Positions 1 through 7,876 of a stretch of DNA of 51,314 bases are shown here, piece by piece. Both the position numbers and the translations under genes were made by a program. Within the stretch, counting starts at the first letter, position 1; every line of letters starts with the position of its first letter. The notes under the pieces were generated by a model, which was not told the DNA's origin, did no database searches, and saw only the letters and a list, made by a program, of their open reading frames with translations. The stretch is from Paractinoplanes atraurantiacus (lineage in GTDB: Bacteria > Actinomycetota > Actinomycetes > Mycobacteriales > Micromonosporaceae). The stretch lies in the NCBI RefSeq assembly GCF_900215205.1, contig NZ_OBDY01000046.1, forward strand, positions 1 through 51,314. Direction: 5' to 3'.

Positions 1-25
1 CTAGACGAGTAAGTCCTTATTCGGA

Positions 26-943
26 TTAGTGGTCGTAGGCGATCAGTGACCTGGTCAGGGGTTGTCCGGTGGTGCGGTTGTGCCAGATCGCGGCGGTCAT
101 GGCGAGCAGGCGTTGGGCGACGCGGGCGCCGACGCCTTCGATGCTGCGGCCGCCGTGCAGTTCCAGATCGAGTTGGCCTTTGAGCGTGTCATTGACTGAC
201 TCGATCAGCTGACGAACGGGTTTGAGCAGGTGCTCACCGGGGTGTGGGGTGCGGTTGCGGTAAGACGGTCGCAGCAACCGGATTCCACGCTCGGTCAGCC
301 ACCGGTCGAGTTCGGCGGACACGTAGCCCTTGTCAGCGATGATGATCTGCCCGGCCCGCGACGTCAGTAGCTGTGGATCTTCCTCCAGAGCGGCGGCCAG
401 GACGTGCCGCTCATCGGTCTTGGCGGTGGCCAGGGACCAGGCGATCGGCAGCCCGGCCGGGGTGCAGATCAGATGCAGGCGCAGTCCCCAGAAGAACCGC
501 GAGTGTGACGAGCAGTAGCCGTAGCCGGCCCAGCCGGCCAGCTCGGAGCGTTTGACGGTCGGCCGGGACCGTCCGCATTCCACCGGCGTGGAGTCGGTGA
601 CCCACACATCGTCGTGCCACAGATCGGTGTCGGCGGCGATCAGCCGGATCGCTCGTTTCAGCAACGGCAGCGCCGCTCGCAAACGCTTGTTGTAGCCCGA
701 TTGCCCGGGCAGATAGGGGAACGCGCCGGGTAGATGCCGTGGCAGGAACCGTAGCCACCGGGCCTCCGAGCGGATCCCGAGCAGGGCCTGAGCCACCGCC
801 ACGGTCAGCAGTTCAGCGTCGGAAAGCCTGGGTGGGCGCCCGACCCGAGGTGGCCGCCCGAGCCAGTCGTCGATCTTCACGTACAGTGCGGTCAGAAGGG
901 TGTTGAGGTCTGTCGTCACAAACGGATCATCAACACCCTTCAC
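26..943 (-). CDS. IS982-family transposase
   Basis: This 305-residue DDE transposase would cut and join the ends of the surrounding element. The likely catalytic triad is D117 (in WVTDSTPVECG), D204 (in IIADKGY) and E248 (in LIESVNDTLKG), with spacing typical of IS982/IS5-like enzymes. The N-terminal third (LSDAELLTVAVAQALLG) matches the helical region that precedes the DDE domain in this family. The start is a GTG at 943, with no strong ribosome binding site. The frame is intact, so the copy may be active. It is the only gene in the element. Confidence 0.9.
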   Translation of the reverse strand: MKGVDDPFVTTDLNTLLTALYVKIDDWLGRPPRVGRPPRLSDAELLTVAVAQALLGIRSEARWLRFLPRHLPGAFPYLPGQSGYNKRLRAALPLLKRAIRLIAADTDLWHDDVWVTDSTPVECGRSRPTVKRSELAGWAGYGYCSSHSRFFWGLRLHLICTPAGLPIAWSLATAKTDERHVLAAALEEDPQLLTSRAGQIIIADKGYVSAELDRWLTERGIRLLRPSYRNRTPHPGEHLLKPVRQLIESVNDTLKGQLDLELHGGRSIEGVGARVAQRLLAMTAAIWHNRTTGQPLTRSLIAYDH

Positions 944-980
944 CTTTACGCCTGACTACATCTGCACGTATGCATGTCAC

Positions 981-1001
981 CTGCACACGACATGTGTGCA
1001 G
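981..1001. promoter_or_regulatory. Hairpin in the transposase leader
   Basis: CTGCACAC (981-988) and GTGTGCAG (994-1001) form a perfect 8-bp stem with a 5-nt loop, within a TGCA-rich stretch (965-1020) between the transposase start and the right inverted repeat. Its position suggests a role in transposase expression or transposase binding, which is inference. Confidence 0.4.
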
Positions 1002-1053
1002 TGCACCTGTGCATGTACACGCGACTAGAAGGCGTTAGGAATTACTCGTCTAG

Positions 1054-1538
1054 ACCTTTTGTCGTGCGGGGTTCCGGCGTCGCTCGGACTGGATCCTTTG
1101 AAGGCGGCGCGGCACTTCGACTACCGGATCGGGCGGCGGATCGGCTTCCTCGACGGCGTGCCCGGCTTCTGGTGGTCGGTGAACGGCAAGCTGTTCCCGG
1201 ACGTGCCGATGTACATGGTCCACCGTGGCGACATCGTCCGCATGACGATCTCCAACACGAGCGGGGACGTGCATCCGATGCACCTGCACGGCCATCACGC
1301 GGTCGTGCTCAGCCGCGACGGGGTGGCCGCCAGCGGCAGCCCGTGGTGGTTCGACTCGCTGAACGTGGGCGACGGCGAGACGTACGAGATCGCCTTCGTC
1401 GCCGACAACCCGGGCATCTGGGCCGACCACTGCCACAATCTGGACCACGCCGCCGACGGGCTGCTGGCGCACCTGGCCTACGTGGGGGTGGGCACCGCCT
1501 ACCGGGTCGGCGGTGACGCGGGGAACAGTCCCGAATAG
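1054..1538 (+). pseudogene. Multicopper oxidase, 3' remnant cut by the IS
   Basis: The frame encodes the last cupredoxin domain of a multicopper oxidase. The copper-ligand motifs HPMHLHGHH and HCHNLDHAADGLLAHL are both present and well spaced. Family members are usually 450 residues or more, so the N-terminal domains and the other half of the trinuclear copper site are missing. The frame runs without a stop from the target duplication at 1050-1053, as expected if the insertion split a formerly intact gene. A TTG at 1059 could start a fragment, but the product could not bind the full copper set. The 5' part should lie beyond the left edge of the window. Confidence 0.85.
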
Positions 1539-1547
1539 CCTGGCGGC

Positions 1548-1985
1548 ATGCCACTCACGGGAGAGTACGAGCCGAGCACGTCCGGGTGGGCCCGCAAGCA
1601 GGCCGAGAGCTACGAGGCGTCGGACGGCGCCCTCGCCAACGAGATCCAGGGAAAGCCGATCGTCCTGGTGACATCGATCGGCGCGAAGAGCGGCAAGCTG
1701 CGCAAGACACCGCTGATGAGGGTCGAGCACGAGGGCGCGTACGTGGCGGTGGGTTCGCTGGGCGGCGCCCCCAAGAACCCGGTGTGGGTCTACAACCTGC
1801 GTAAGAACCCTCGGGTCCAGCTGCAGGACGGCCCGTCCCGGCACGACTACGAGGCCCGCGAGCTCTCCGGCGCCGAGCGCGACGTGTGGTGGGAGCGGGC
1901 GGTGGCGGCGTTCCCCAACTACGCCGTCTACCAGACCAAGACGTCACGCCTCATCCCCGTGTTCCTCTTGGAGCGCGCTTCGTAG
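1548..1985 (+). CDS. Ddn-like F420-dependent nitroreductase family protein
   Basis: This 145-residue protein resembles the deazaflavin-dependent nitroreductase/quinone reductase family, small split-barrel proteins that use reduced F420 to reduce quinones and nitro compounds. The family core is visible: SIGAKSGKLRKTPLMRVEHEGAYVAVGSLGG is followed by PVWVYNLRKNPRVQLQDG, which in relatives builds the F420 pocket. The N-terminus is rich in charged residues and has no signal peptide, so the protein is cytosolic or membrane-associated. It starts at ATG 1548, nine bases after the oxidase remnant. The substrate cannot be read from the sequence. Confidence 0.85.
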   Translation: MPLTGEYEPSTSGWARKQAESYEASDGALANEIQGKPIVLVTSIGAKSGKLRKTPLMRVEHEGAYVAVGSLGGAPKNPVWVYNLRKNPRVQLQDGPSRHDYEARELSGAERDVWWERAVAAFPNYAVYQTKTSRLIPVFLLERAS

Positions 1986-2064
1986 GGACGCCGTTCGGTG
2001 CGCCCCGATCGGGCCAACTGGCGAAAAACAGGGTGCCATTCGGGCATCGAAGCTCGATCATGGA

Positions 2065-3210
2065 GTGATGCGCACTCCCCACCAGGCCGTTGACCGGCTC
2101 GGCACCCGGCACGAGGCGGCCGCGCTGCCGGCCGTCGCCGCGCCGCTGCCCCTGGCCGGGGCGGTGGACGACGGCGACCGCCTCGTCGATGTGGTGGATC
2201 TGCTCGCGCTGGACGGCTTCGTCACCGGCCGCGAGCCGTTCGGGCGCAGCCGCTACCTGGAGAACGTGAAGGCCGACGCCGCGCTCACCACCGAGGACGC
2301 CCGGGTGGTGCGCGACGCGGTCGACGAGGACGGCCAGGGCCGCCTGTCGGTCGGCGAGGGCTGGACGCTGCACGTCACCCGCTGGAAGCAGAGCCGCCGG
2401 GCCCGCGTCACGGTCACCGCGATCACGGCCGAGCTGGCCGAGTCGGTCCTGGAGGCGGCGACGAAGGACGCGGTCGAGGAGCCGGCCCCGGCGAGCGACA
2501 GCGTGCCGATCGGTTTCTGGCACTTCGGCCCGCACGGTCCCCGCCGCGTCCAGCGCGAGATCGACGCCGCCCCCTGGGCCAAGATCTCCGCGAACTACGC
2601 CGGCCCGGTGACGCGGACTCTCGAGAAGCTGATGGCCTTGGACGGTACGGCGGTCAACGGCCGCCTCCTGCTGCTGCACGGCGAGCCGGGCACCGGCAAG
2701 ACGACGGCCCTGCGCGCCCTCGCCCAGCAGTGGCGCAGCTGGTGCCAGGTCGATTGCGTCCTCGACCCCGAGCGCCTGTTCAGCGACCCGGCCTACCTGA
2801 TGAGCGTGGCCTTGGGCAGCGACGACGAGGACGAGCCGCGCTGGCGCCTGCTCATGCTGGAGGACTGCGACGAGCTGATCAGCGGCGAGGCCAAGGCCAG
2901 CGCCGGCCAGTCCCTGTCCCGCCTGCTGAACCTGACCGACGGCCTGCTGGGCCAGGGCCGCAACGCCTTGATCGCCATCACCACGAACGAGGACCTGGCC
3001 TCCCTGCACCCCGCGGTGGTCCGCCCGGGCCGCTGCCTGGCCAGCATCGAGGTGGGCCGCCTCCCGCACACCGAGGCCGCAGCCTGGCTGGGCACTTCCC
3101 AAGGCATCGGCCCTTCCGGCGCCACATTGGCCGAGCTGTACGCCCTCAAAACCGGCACCGAGCCCGTAACAGTCCCCAAGACAGAGCCGGCCACGGGCAT
3201 GTACCTGTAA
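2065..3210 (+). CDS. AAA family ATPase, DUF5925 type
   Basis: A 381-residue ATPase. Residues 1-150 form a family-specific N-terminal region resembling DUF5925 and contain the motif GREPFGRSRYLENVKAD. The AAA core follows: Walker A GEPGTGKT at 206-213, Walker B LLMLEDCDE at 262-270, sensor-type AITTNED near 309-315 and an arginine-containing VVRPGRC segment, which resembles the second region of homology in classical AAA proteins. GTG 2065 and ATG 2068 are adjacent possible starts. It is monocistronic and convergent with the methyltransferase at 3318. Its substrate is unknown. Classical AAA proteins act as oligomeric remodellers, and that role is only inferred here. Confidence 0.8.
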   Translation: MMRTPHQAVDRLGTRHEAAALPAVAAPLPLAGAVDDGDRLVDVVDLLALDGFVTGREPFGRSRYLENVKADAALTTEDARVVRDAVDEDGQGRLSVGEGWTLHVTRWKQSRRARVTVTAITAELAESVLEAATKDAVEEPAPASDSVPIGFWHFGPHGPRRVQREIDAAPWAKISANYAGPVTRTLEKLMALDGTAVNGRLLLLHGEPGTGKTTALRALAQQWRSWCQVDCVLDPERLFSDPAYLMSVALGSDDEDEPRWRLLMLEDCDELISGEAKASAGQSLSRLLNLTDGLLGQGRNALIAITTNEDLASLHPAVVRPGRCLASIEVGRLPHTEAAAWLGTSQGIGPSGATLAELYALKTGTEPVTVPKTEPATGMYL

Positions 3211-3236
3211 ACCACCCGCACCCCGGCGCCGGCGGG

Positions 3237-3268
3237 CTTCCTCGTGCCCGGCCTTCCTCGTGCCCGGC
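3237..3268. repeat. Two tandem 16-bp repeats
   Basis: CTTCCTCGTGCCCGGC occurs twice, head to tail, in the 107-bp gap between two convergent genes. A third, degenerate copy starts at 3269. Confidence 0.8.
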
Positions 3269-3317
3269 CTTCACCCGTGCGTCGGGTGGGCCGGGCCTGC
3301 AGCTTGTCGGCCCGCGG

Positions 3318-4088
3318 TCAGCGGAGGCCGACGACGGCCGCGTCGGTGCCGCCGCGCCAGAGGACGCCGGCCTCGGTGTAGCCGGCCACGCGCAGGGCGT
3401 CGACGTGCCACAGTGCGGGCGGGGTCCACTCCTGGCTGTGGCGCGTCGCCGGGTAGATCCGCTCGCGCTCGACCGCCTTGGGCGCGAGGAACTCGTCGGC
3501 CGCCGCGGCCGCCCACCAGTCACTCCAGGACGTGGCCGCCCCCGTCGCGTAGCGCGCCTCGCGCAGCTCCCGGGCGTGATCGCGCAGCCGCTCCGACAGC
3601 GTCGGCAGCGAGTCCTCCGGCATGTGGTCGGCGTTCACGAAGATCCCGCCCGGCCGCAGCACCTCCCGGACCTCGCCGTACAGCGTGGCCACCCGCTCGG
3701 CCGGCAACCAGTGCAGGGCCGTAGCGGTCAGCACCGCGTCGAACCCTTCCTCGCCCCCGCCCGGCAGCTTCGCCCGCCAGCCCGCGTCGCCGAGGTCGGC
3801 GTCGACGATGGTCGCCCGCTCCCGCAGCGTCGCCCCGGCGATGGCCAGCAGCACCGGATCCTGGTCGAGCACCGTCACCTCAGCACCCGGGAACCGCGCC
3901 AGCGCCCGCAACGAGATCGTGCCGGTGCCGCCGGCCAGATCGAGCACCCGCGGCGGCTTCCCGCCGGCGACCGCCGCGACCGCGTCGAGCATCGCCCGGA
4001 ACCGCTCCTCCCGGTCGGGCATGAACGCTTCCTGCTGACGGTCCCAGCTTTCCTGCCACACCAGCGGGTTGCTCAAGTAAGCACTCAT
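3318..4088 (-). CDS. Class I SAM-dependent methyltransferase
   Basis: A 256-residue protein with a Rossmann methyltransferase core. Motif I is RVLDLAGGTGTIS (about residues 47-59), the acidic end of strand 2 is VTVLDQD, and the post-III LRPGGIFVNADHM is also visible. The ATG at 4088 (MSAYLSNPLVWQESWD) is preferred, because the upstream in-frame extension runs through a tandem repeat and resembles no family member. The substrate is unknown; small-molecule O- or C-methyltransferases look like this. It lies 120 bp downstream of the VWA gene on the same strand, but the repeats in the gap argue against a simple operon. Confidence 0.85.
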   Translation of the reverse strand: MSAYLSNPLVWQESWDRQQEAFMPDREERFRAMLDAVAAVAGGKPPRVLDLAGGTGTISLRALARFPGAEVTVLDQDPVLLAIAGATLRERATIVDADLGDAGWRAKLPGGGEEGFDAVLTATALHWLPAERVATLYGEVREVLRPGGIFVNADHMPEDSLPTLSERLRDHARELREARYATGAATSWSDWWAAAAADEFLAPKAVERERIYPATRHSQEWTPPALWHVDALRVAGYTEAGVLWRGGTDAAVVGLR

Positions 4089-4124
4089 GCCACTTACGCT
4101 AGTTACCGCGATCGGCACACACAA

Positions 4125-4172
4125 CCCGTTCCGCCGTCGTCCCGTTCCGCGGTCATCCCGTTGCGCCGTCAT
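4125..4172. repeat. Three tandem 16-bp repeats
   Basis: Three head-to-tail copies of CCCGTTCCGCCGTCAT-like units (4125-4140, 4141-4156, 4157-4172) differ at a few positions. They fill the gap between the VWA gene and the methyltransferase start. A partial similar unit occurs near 4200. No function is evident. Confidence 0.8.
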
Positions 4173-4208
4173 CGACGCGTTCCCGGCCTTCGCCGGTCCC
4201 TTCCGGCG

Positions 4209-5432
4209 TCATCGACCACCTGCCTTCCGTTCGTCGGTGAGGCGCTCGGCGAACGCCTTCAGGTCGCGCCGCTCGATGGCGGTGGCCATCAGCTCCGGGA
4301 ACGCGTCCGGCGTACAGGCGAAGGCCGGCACTCCCAGCGCGGCCAAAGCCGCCGCGTTCTCGTGGTCGTAGGCCGGCGCCCCCTCGTCGGAGAGCGCGAG
4401 CAGAACGACCACCTGCACACCGGCCGCGGTCATCTCCGCGACCCGGCGCAGCATCTGCTCGCGCACGCCACCCTCGTACAGGTCGCTGATCAGCACGAAG
4501 ATGCTGTCCCGCGGCCGCGTGATCAGCTGCTGGCTGTAGGCGATGGCCCGGTTGATGTCGGTGCCGCCGCCGAGCTGGGTGCCGAAGAGGACCTCGACCG
4601 GATCGTCGAGCTGGTCGGTGAGATCGACGACCGCGGTGTCGAAGACGACGAGCGAGGTGCGCAGGGACTGCATCGAAGCGAGCACCGCCGCGAACACGCC
4701 CGAGAAGACCACGGACGCCGCCATCGAGCCCGACTGGTCGACGCAGAGCACCACATCCCGCTGTACCGCCGTGGTCCGCCGGCCGTAGCCGATCAGCCGC
4801 TCGGGAATCACTGTGCGGTGCTCGGCCTGGTAGTGCTTGAGGTTGGCCCGGATGGTCCGGTCCCAGTCGATGTCGGCGTGCTTCGGCCGGTTGATCCGGG
4901 CGGCCCGGTTGAGGGCTCCGCTGACCGCCGCCCGGGTCTGCTGTGCGATGCGTTTCTCCAGCTGCTCGACCACCGTACGGACGACCTGGCGCGCAGCGTC
5001 CTTGGTCTTGTCGGGCATGACCCGGTTGAGGGAGAGCAGCGTGCCGACCAGATGAACGTCCGGCTCGACGGCGGCGAGCATCTCGGGCTCGAGCAGTAGC
5101 CGGGTGAGATCGAGCCGGTCGATCGCGTCGGACTGCATGACCTGCACGACCGTGCTCGGGAAGTACTCCCGGATGTCGCCGAGCCACCGGGCCACCTTCG
5201 GCGCCGAACTGCCCAGCCCGGCCGACCGCTTGCTGCTCCGCTCGCCCTCCCCGTCGGCCCCGCCCGCGTCGTAGAGCGCGGCCAGCGCCGAGTCCATCGC
5301 GCCGTCACGACCTTCGGCCTTGCCCAGCGCCTCCTCGGACGACCCGCCGAGCACCATCCGCCAGCGCCGCAGCCGTTCCCGCTTCGCCGGATCCGCCGAC
5401 CCCGCGTCGGTCGTGTCCTCGCTCTCGCTCAT
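4209..5432 (-). CDS. VWA domain protein, CoxE/ViaA-like partner of MoxR
   Basis: A 407-residue protein. Its helical N-terminal half (to about residue 225) is followed by a von Willebrand A domain. The metal site is complete: DQSGS at 232-236, the threonine in GGGTD near 291 and the aspartate of LISDLYEGG. VWA proteins of this kind pair with MoxR ATPases (RavA-ViaA, CoxD-CoxE, NorQ-NorD) and deliver the substrate to be remodelled. The start ATG overlaps the DUF5682 stop in an ATGA, which shows translational coupling. It is the last gene of the four-gene cluster. It has no signal peptide, so it should act in the cytosol. Confidence 0.88.
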   Translation of the reverse strand: MSESEDTTDAGSADPAKRERLRRWRMVLGGSSEEALGKAEGRDGAMDSALAALYDAGGADGEGERSSKRSAGLGSSAPKVARWLGDIREYFPSTVVQVMQSDAIDRLDLTRLLLEPEMLAAVEPDVHLVGTLLSLNRVMPDKTKDAARQVVRTVVEQLEKRIAQQTRAAVSGALNRAARINRPKHADIDWDRTIRANLKHYQAEHRTVIPERLIGYGRRTTAVQRDVVLCVDQSGSMAASVVFSGVFAAVLASMQSLRTSLVVFDTAVVDLTDQLDDPVEVLFGTQLGGGTDINRAIAYSQQLITRPRDSIFVLISDLYEGGVREQMLRRVAEMTAAGVQVVVLLALSDEGAPAYDHENAAALAALGVPAFACTPDAFPELMATAIERRDLKAFAERLTDERKAGGR

Positions 5433-7876
5433 CGCACCTCCCCGCCTGCGTGTGCGCCGGCTGCTCTGGTCGCGTCTGCGCTGCTCGTGTCTGCGCTGCT
5501 CGTGTCTGCGCTAGTCGCGGCTGCTCCGGTCGCGGCTGCGCTGGTCGCGTTCGCGCTGCTCGTGCCTGCGTGGCCTGTGACGGCGTGGTCTGCCTGGCCT
5601 TCGTGGGGGCTGATCTCATGGCCCAGCAGGGCCGCCAGCGTGGGCAGGGCGAGATCGGCTCGCTCCGGATCGAAGCCGAGGCCGCCGGCCTCGGTCTCCG
5701 GCGCGGCTCGGGGACCGGCCACCCGTTCGCCGATGGCGCGCCGCTCGCCCGCGTCGAACGCGCCGAAGGTGCGGCGCAGCAACGGCAGCACGTCGTCGAA
5801 GGCGTCGGCCGGAATGTCGGCGAGCCAGTCGTCGAGCAGGCGCAGCAGCGCCTCGTCGTGGACGAGCAGCAGCCCACCGCCGGACAGGAAGCCCTCCACC
5901 CAGGCCGCCCCGTGCGCCGGCGGCGTGCCGACGGTCAGCGGCAGACGCAGGCGGCGGCGCACCTCGGCCCCGTCGAGCCGGCCGGCGTCGAGCAGCAGCC
6001 GGGTGAGCCGCCCGGCGAGCAGCCCGTGCAGGTCGGCCCGCCCGGCCACGGACTCGAGCGTGGACACCCAGCGCTCCCGCAACTCGTCGTCCTCGAGCAG
6101 GCCCACCGCCGCGTGCACCCCGTCGATCCGGTCGCGCAGCAGCTTGGCCGCCTCGTCGGAGAGCGAGCCGACCGCCGACGGCAGCCCGGCGCAGACCCGG
6201 CCGAGCAGGCTCGCCGTGACGGTCGCGAGCCCGGCCACGTCGGTGCGGCGCACGTCGCCGTACCGGAGCGTGCGGGCCAGCGCCGGGATCGCCGCCATCA
6301 GATGGTTGATGTCGGCGTCGAGGGCGGCGCGCACGTCGAGAGCGGCCAGCACCTGCGGGTACGCCTCGGTGAGGTCGGCCAGCAGGCACGTCTCGACCAG
6401 CGCCGTCACGTCGGCCAAAGTCTCCGCCCGGTCGGCCGCCCGCACCACCTTGGCCGTGGCCGCGGCGGCCACTGTGGTGCCGTACATGCTGCCCTCGACC
6501 AGGCGGATGGCGAACTCCGGCTGCCACCGCAGCCGCCACTCCTCGCGGAACGTGCCGGTGCCCCGCCGGGTGGCGGTGGGCTCGCCCCACGGCACGTCGA
6601 AGGTGCGTAGCCTGTGCAGCAGGCGGCTGCGCCGCAGATCGGTCTCCTTGCGCAGGTCGAGGTCGAGGGCGCGCTCGAGCGCCTCCGGCTTGAGCCGGGC
6701 CGCCCGCTGCTGCGCGGCGAGATCTTTGGCCAGCGGAACGGACGGCATGTCGTCGGGCACCGCGCCGAGGCGCTCACCGACCACGAGCTTGCGGTTGATC
6801 AGCTCCACCCGCAGCGGCTCGCCGTCGCACATCACCGCCTCGGCCGCCTCAGTGACCTCGGCCAGCCCCGCCAGCGGTCGCCCGCGCATGGTCGCGAGCG
6901 CCTCGGCCAGCCGCGCCGCCTCGATGACGTGCGCGGACGACGTCGGGACGCCCTCGGCGCGCAGCACACCGGCCGCGTCGACCAGCCACCGCGGCACCAC
7001 CTCGTCGGCCGAGGTGAACAAGTGGTGGTACCACCCCGGCGACCGCACTCCGGCGCCGTAACCGGACCACGAGGCCAGCCGCCCGTACGTCCAAGGCACC
7101 CAGGTGAAATCGACCTTGGCCTTCCGGCGCCCCTTGAGCAGCGCGGCGTCGTCCTTGAGCGCGACCTTGCGGGCCAGCGCCGGCACGTGCCAGGCCCCGC
7201 ACACGACGGCGATCTCGTCGTACTTCTTACGGGTCTCCCGCAGGACCGTGCGCATGTACGCCTCGCGCACCAGATCGTCGGGATCCTCGGGAGAGCTGTC
7301 GCGGATCGCGGTCATCGCCTCGGCGATCGCCTCGAACGCCGGCATGCCCCGATGCTCGACGACGTCTTCCCACCAGCGCTCCGGATCGTCGTATCCGGCC
7401 GCCGCGGCCAGCTCCCCGATCGGATCGACGGGCCGCCGCGAACCCGCGTCCCCGCCCGGCCCGGCCTCGACGGGATGTCCGCCCGGATCCGCCTCGGGCT
7501 CGTCGGAGGCCGGCTCCCCGTCACCGTTGGATCCGGGCGGCGGCGCTGCCTGGCTGTCACCGGTCAACCGGTAGGCGAAAGGGAGGTCGAAGAACCGGAC
7601 GGGCACGTCGTGCTCGACGGCCCAGCGGATCGCCTGCCACTCCGGGGAGAAGACAGCGAACGGCCAGAACGCCGCCCGGCGCGGATCGTCGGCCGCGTAG
7701 CCGAGCAGGGCGACCGGCGGCTCGAGTCCGTTGCCGGCCACCCATCGCACCAGCCCGTCGGCCTCCGGCGGGCCCTCGACCAGCAGCACGTCGGGGCGCT
7801 GCCGGGCGAGCTCCAGCACCACGGCCCGCGCCGATCCGGGGCCGTGGTGACGGATGCCGTAGAGCCGCTCAGGCAT
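5429..7876 (-). CDS. DUF5682 family protein, possible TraB/EreA-like fold
   Basis: An 815-residue protein starting at ATG 7876 (MPERLYGIRHHGPGS), which overlaps the MoxR stop by 8 bp. The conserved N-terminal third carries GIRHHGPGS (H10, H11), VLLVEGPPEADG (E34), DLVREAYM (204-205) and VVCGAWHVPAL (H230). I infer that these correspond to the conserved points of the TraB/TIKI/EreA hydrolase-like superfamily. The remainder is mostly helical, and residues 107-150 form an acidic low-complexity insertion. The C-terminal tail is built from 15-bp tandem repeats encoding T/A-S-A-D/A pentads. It sits between MoxR and VWA, so it is probably a core partner of that pair. Its biochemical activity has not been shown. 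Confidence 0.8.
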   Translation of the reverse strand: MPERLYGIRHHGPGSARAVVLELARQRPDVLLVEGPPEADGLVRWVAGNGLEPPVALLGYAADDPRRAAFWPFAVFSPEWQAIRWAVEHDVPVRFFDLPFAYRLTGDSQAAPPPGSNGDGEPASDEPEADPGGHPVEAGPGGDAGSRRPVDPIGELAAAAGYDDPERWWEDVVEHRGMPAFEAIAEAMTAIRDSSPEDPDDLVREAYMRTVLRETRKKYDEIAVVCGAWHVPALARKVALKDDAALLKGRRKAKVDFTWVPWTYGRLASWSGYGAGVRSPGWYHHLFTSADEVVPRWLVDAAGVLRAEGVPTSSAHVIEAARLAEALATMRGRPLAGLAEVTEAAEAVMCDGEPLRVELINRKLVVGERLGAVPDDMPSVPLAKDLAAQQRAARLKPEALERALDLDLRKETDLRRSRLLHRLRTFDVPWGEPTATRRGTGTFREEWRLRWQPEFAIRLVEGSMYGTTVAAAATAKVVRAADRAETLADVTALVETCLLADLTEAYPQVLAALDVRAALDADINHLMAAIPALARTLRYGDVRRTDVAGLATVTASLLGRVCAGLPSAVGSLSDEAAKLLRDRIDGVHAAVGLLEDDELRERWVSTLESVAGRADLHGLLAGRLTRLLLDAGRLDGAEVRRRLRLPLTVGTPPAHGAAWVEGFLSGGGLLLVHDEALLRLLDDWLADIPADAFDDVLPLLRRTFGAFDAGERRAIGERVAGPRAAPETEAGGLGFDPERADLALPTLAALLGHEISPHEGQADHAVTGHAGTSSANATSAAATGAAATSADTSSADTSSADATRAAGAHAGGEVR
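5461..5565. repeat. Seven 15-bp repeats inside the DUF5682 3' end
   Basis: Seven contiguous 15-bp units, of which 5476-5490 and 5491-5505 are identical (TCTGCGCTGCTCGTG). They keep the reading frame and encode a Thr/Ser/Ala-rich pentad tail on the minus strand. Copy number is likely to vary between strains. Confidence 0.85.

Larger units (their letters stand above)
5..1049 (-). mobile_element. IS982-family insertion sequence
   Basis: The ends carry imperfect inverted repeats: ACGAGTAAGTCCTTA at 5-19 matches the complement of 1035-1049 at 13 of 15 positions. The element begins with AC, as is usual for IS982 termini, and is flanked on both sides by CTAG (1-4 and 1050-1053), read as a 4-bp target duplication. 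CTAG is itself a palindrome, so it could instead belong to the inverted repeats. The element holds one transposase gene and is about 1045 bp, the usual size for the family. It splits a multicopper oxidase gene. The left flank is outside the window. Confidence 0.85.

Noticed and set aside
2730..5099. A long plus-strand frame across the methyltransferase and VWA genes
   Set aside because: It crosses several real genes on both strands and has a Pro/Arg/His-rich composition with no motifs.
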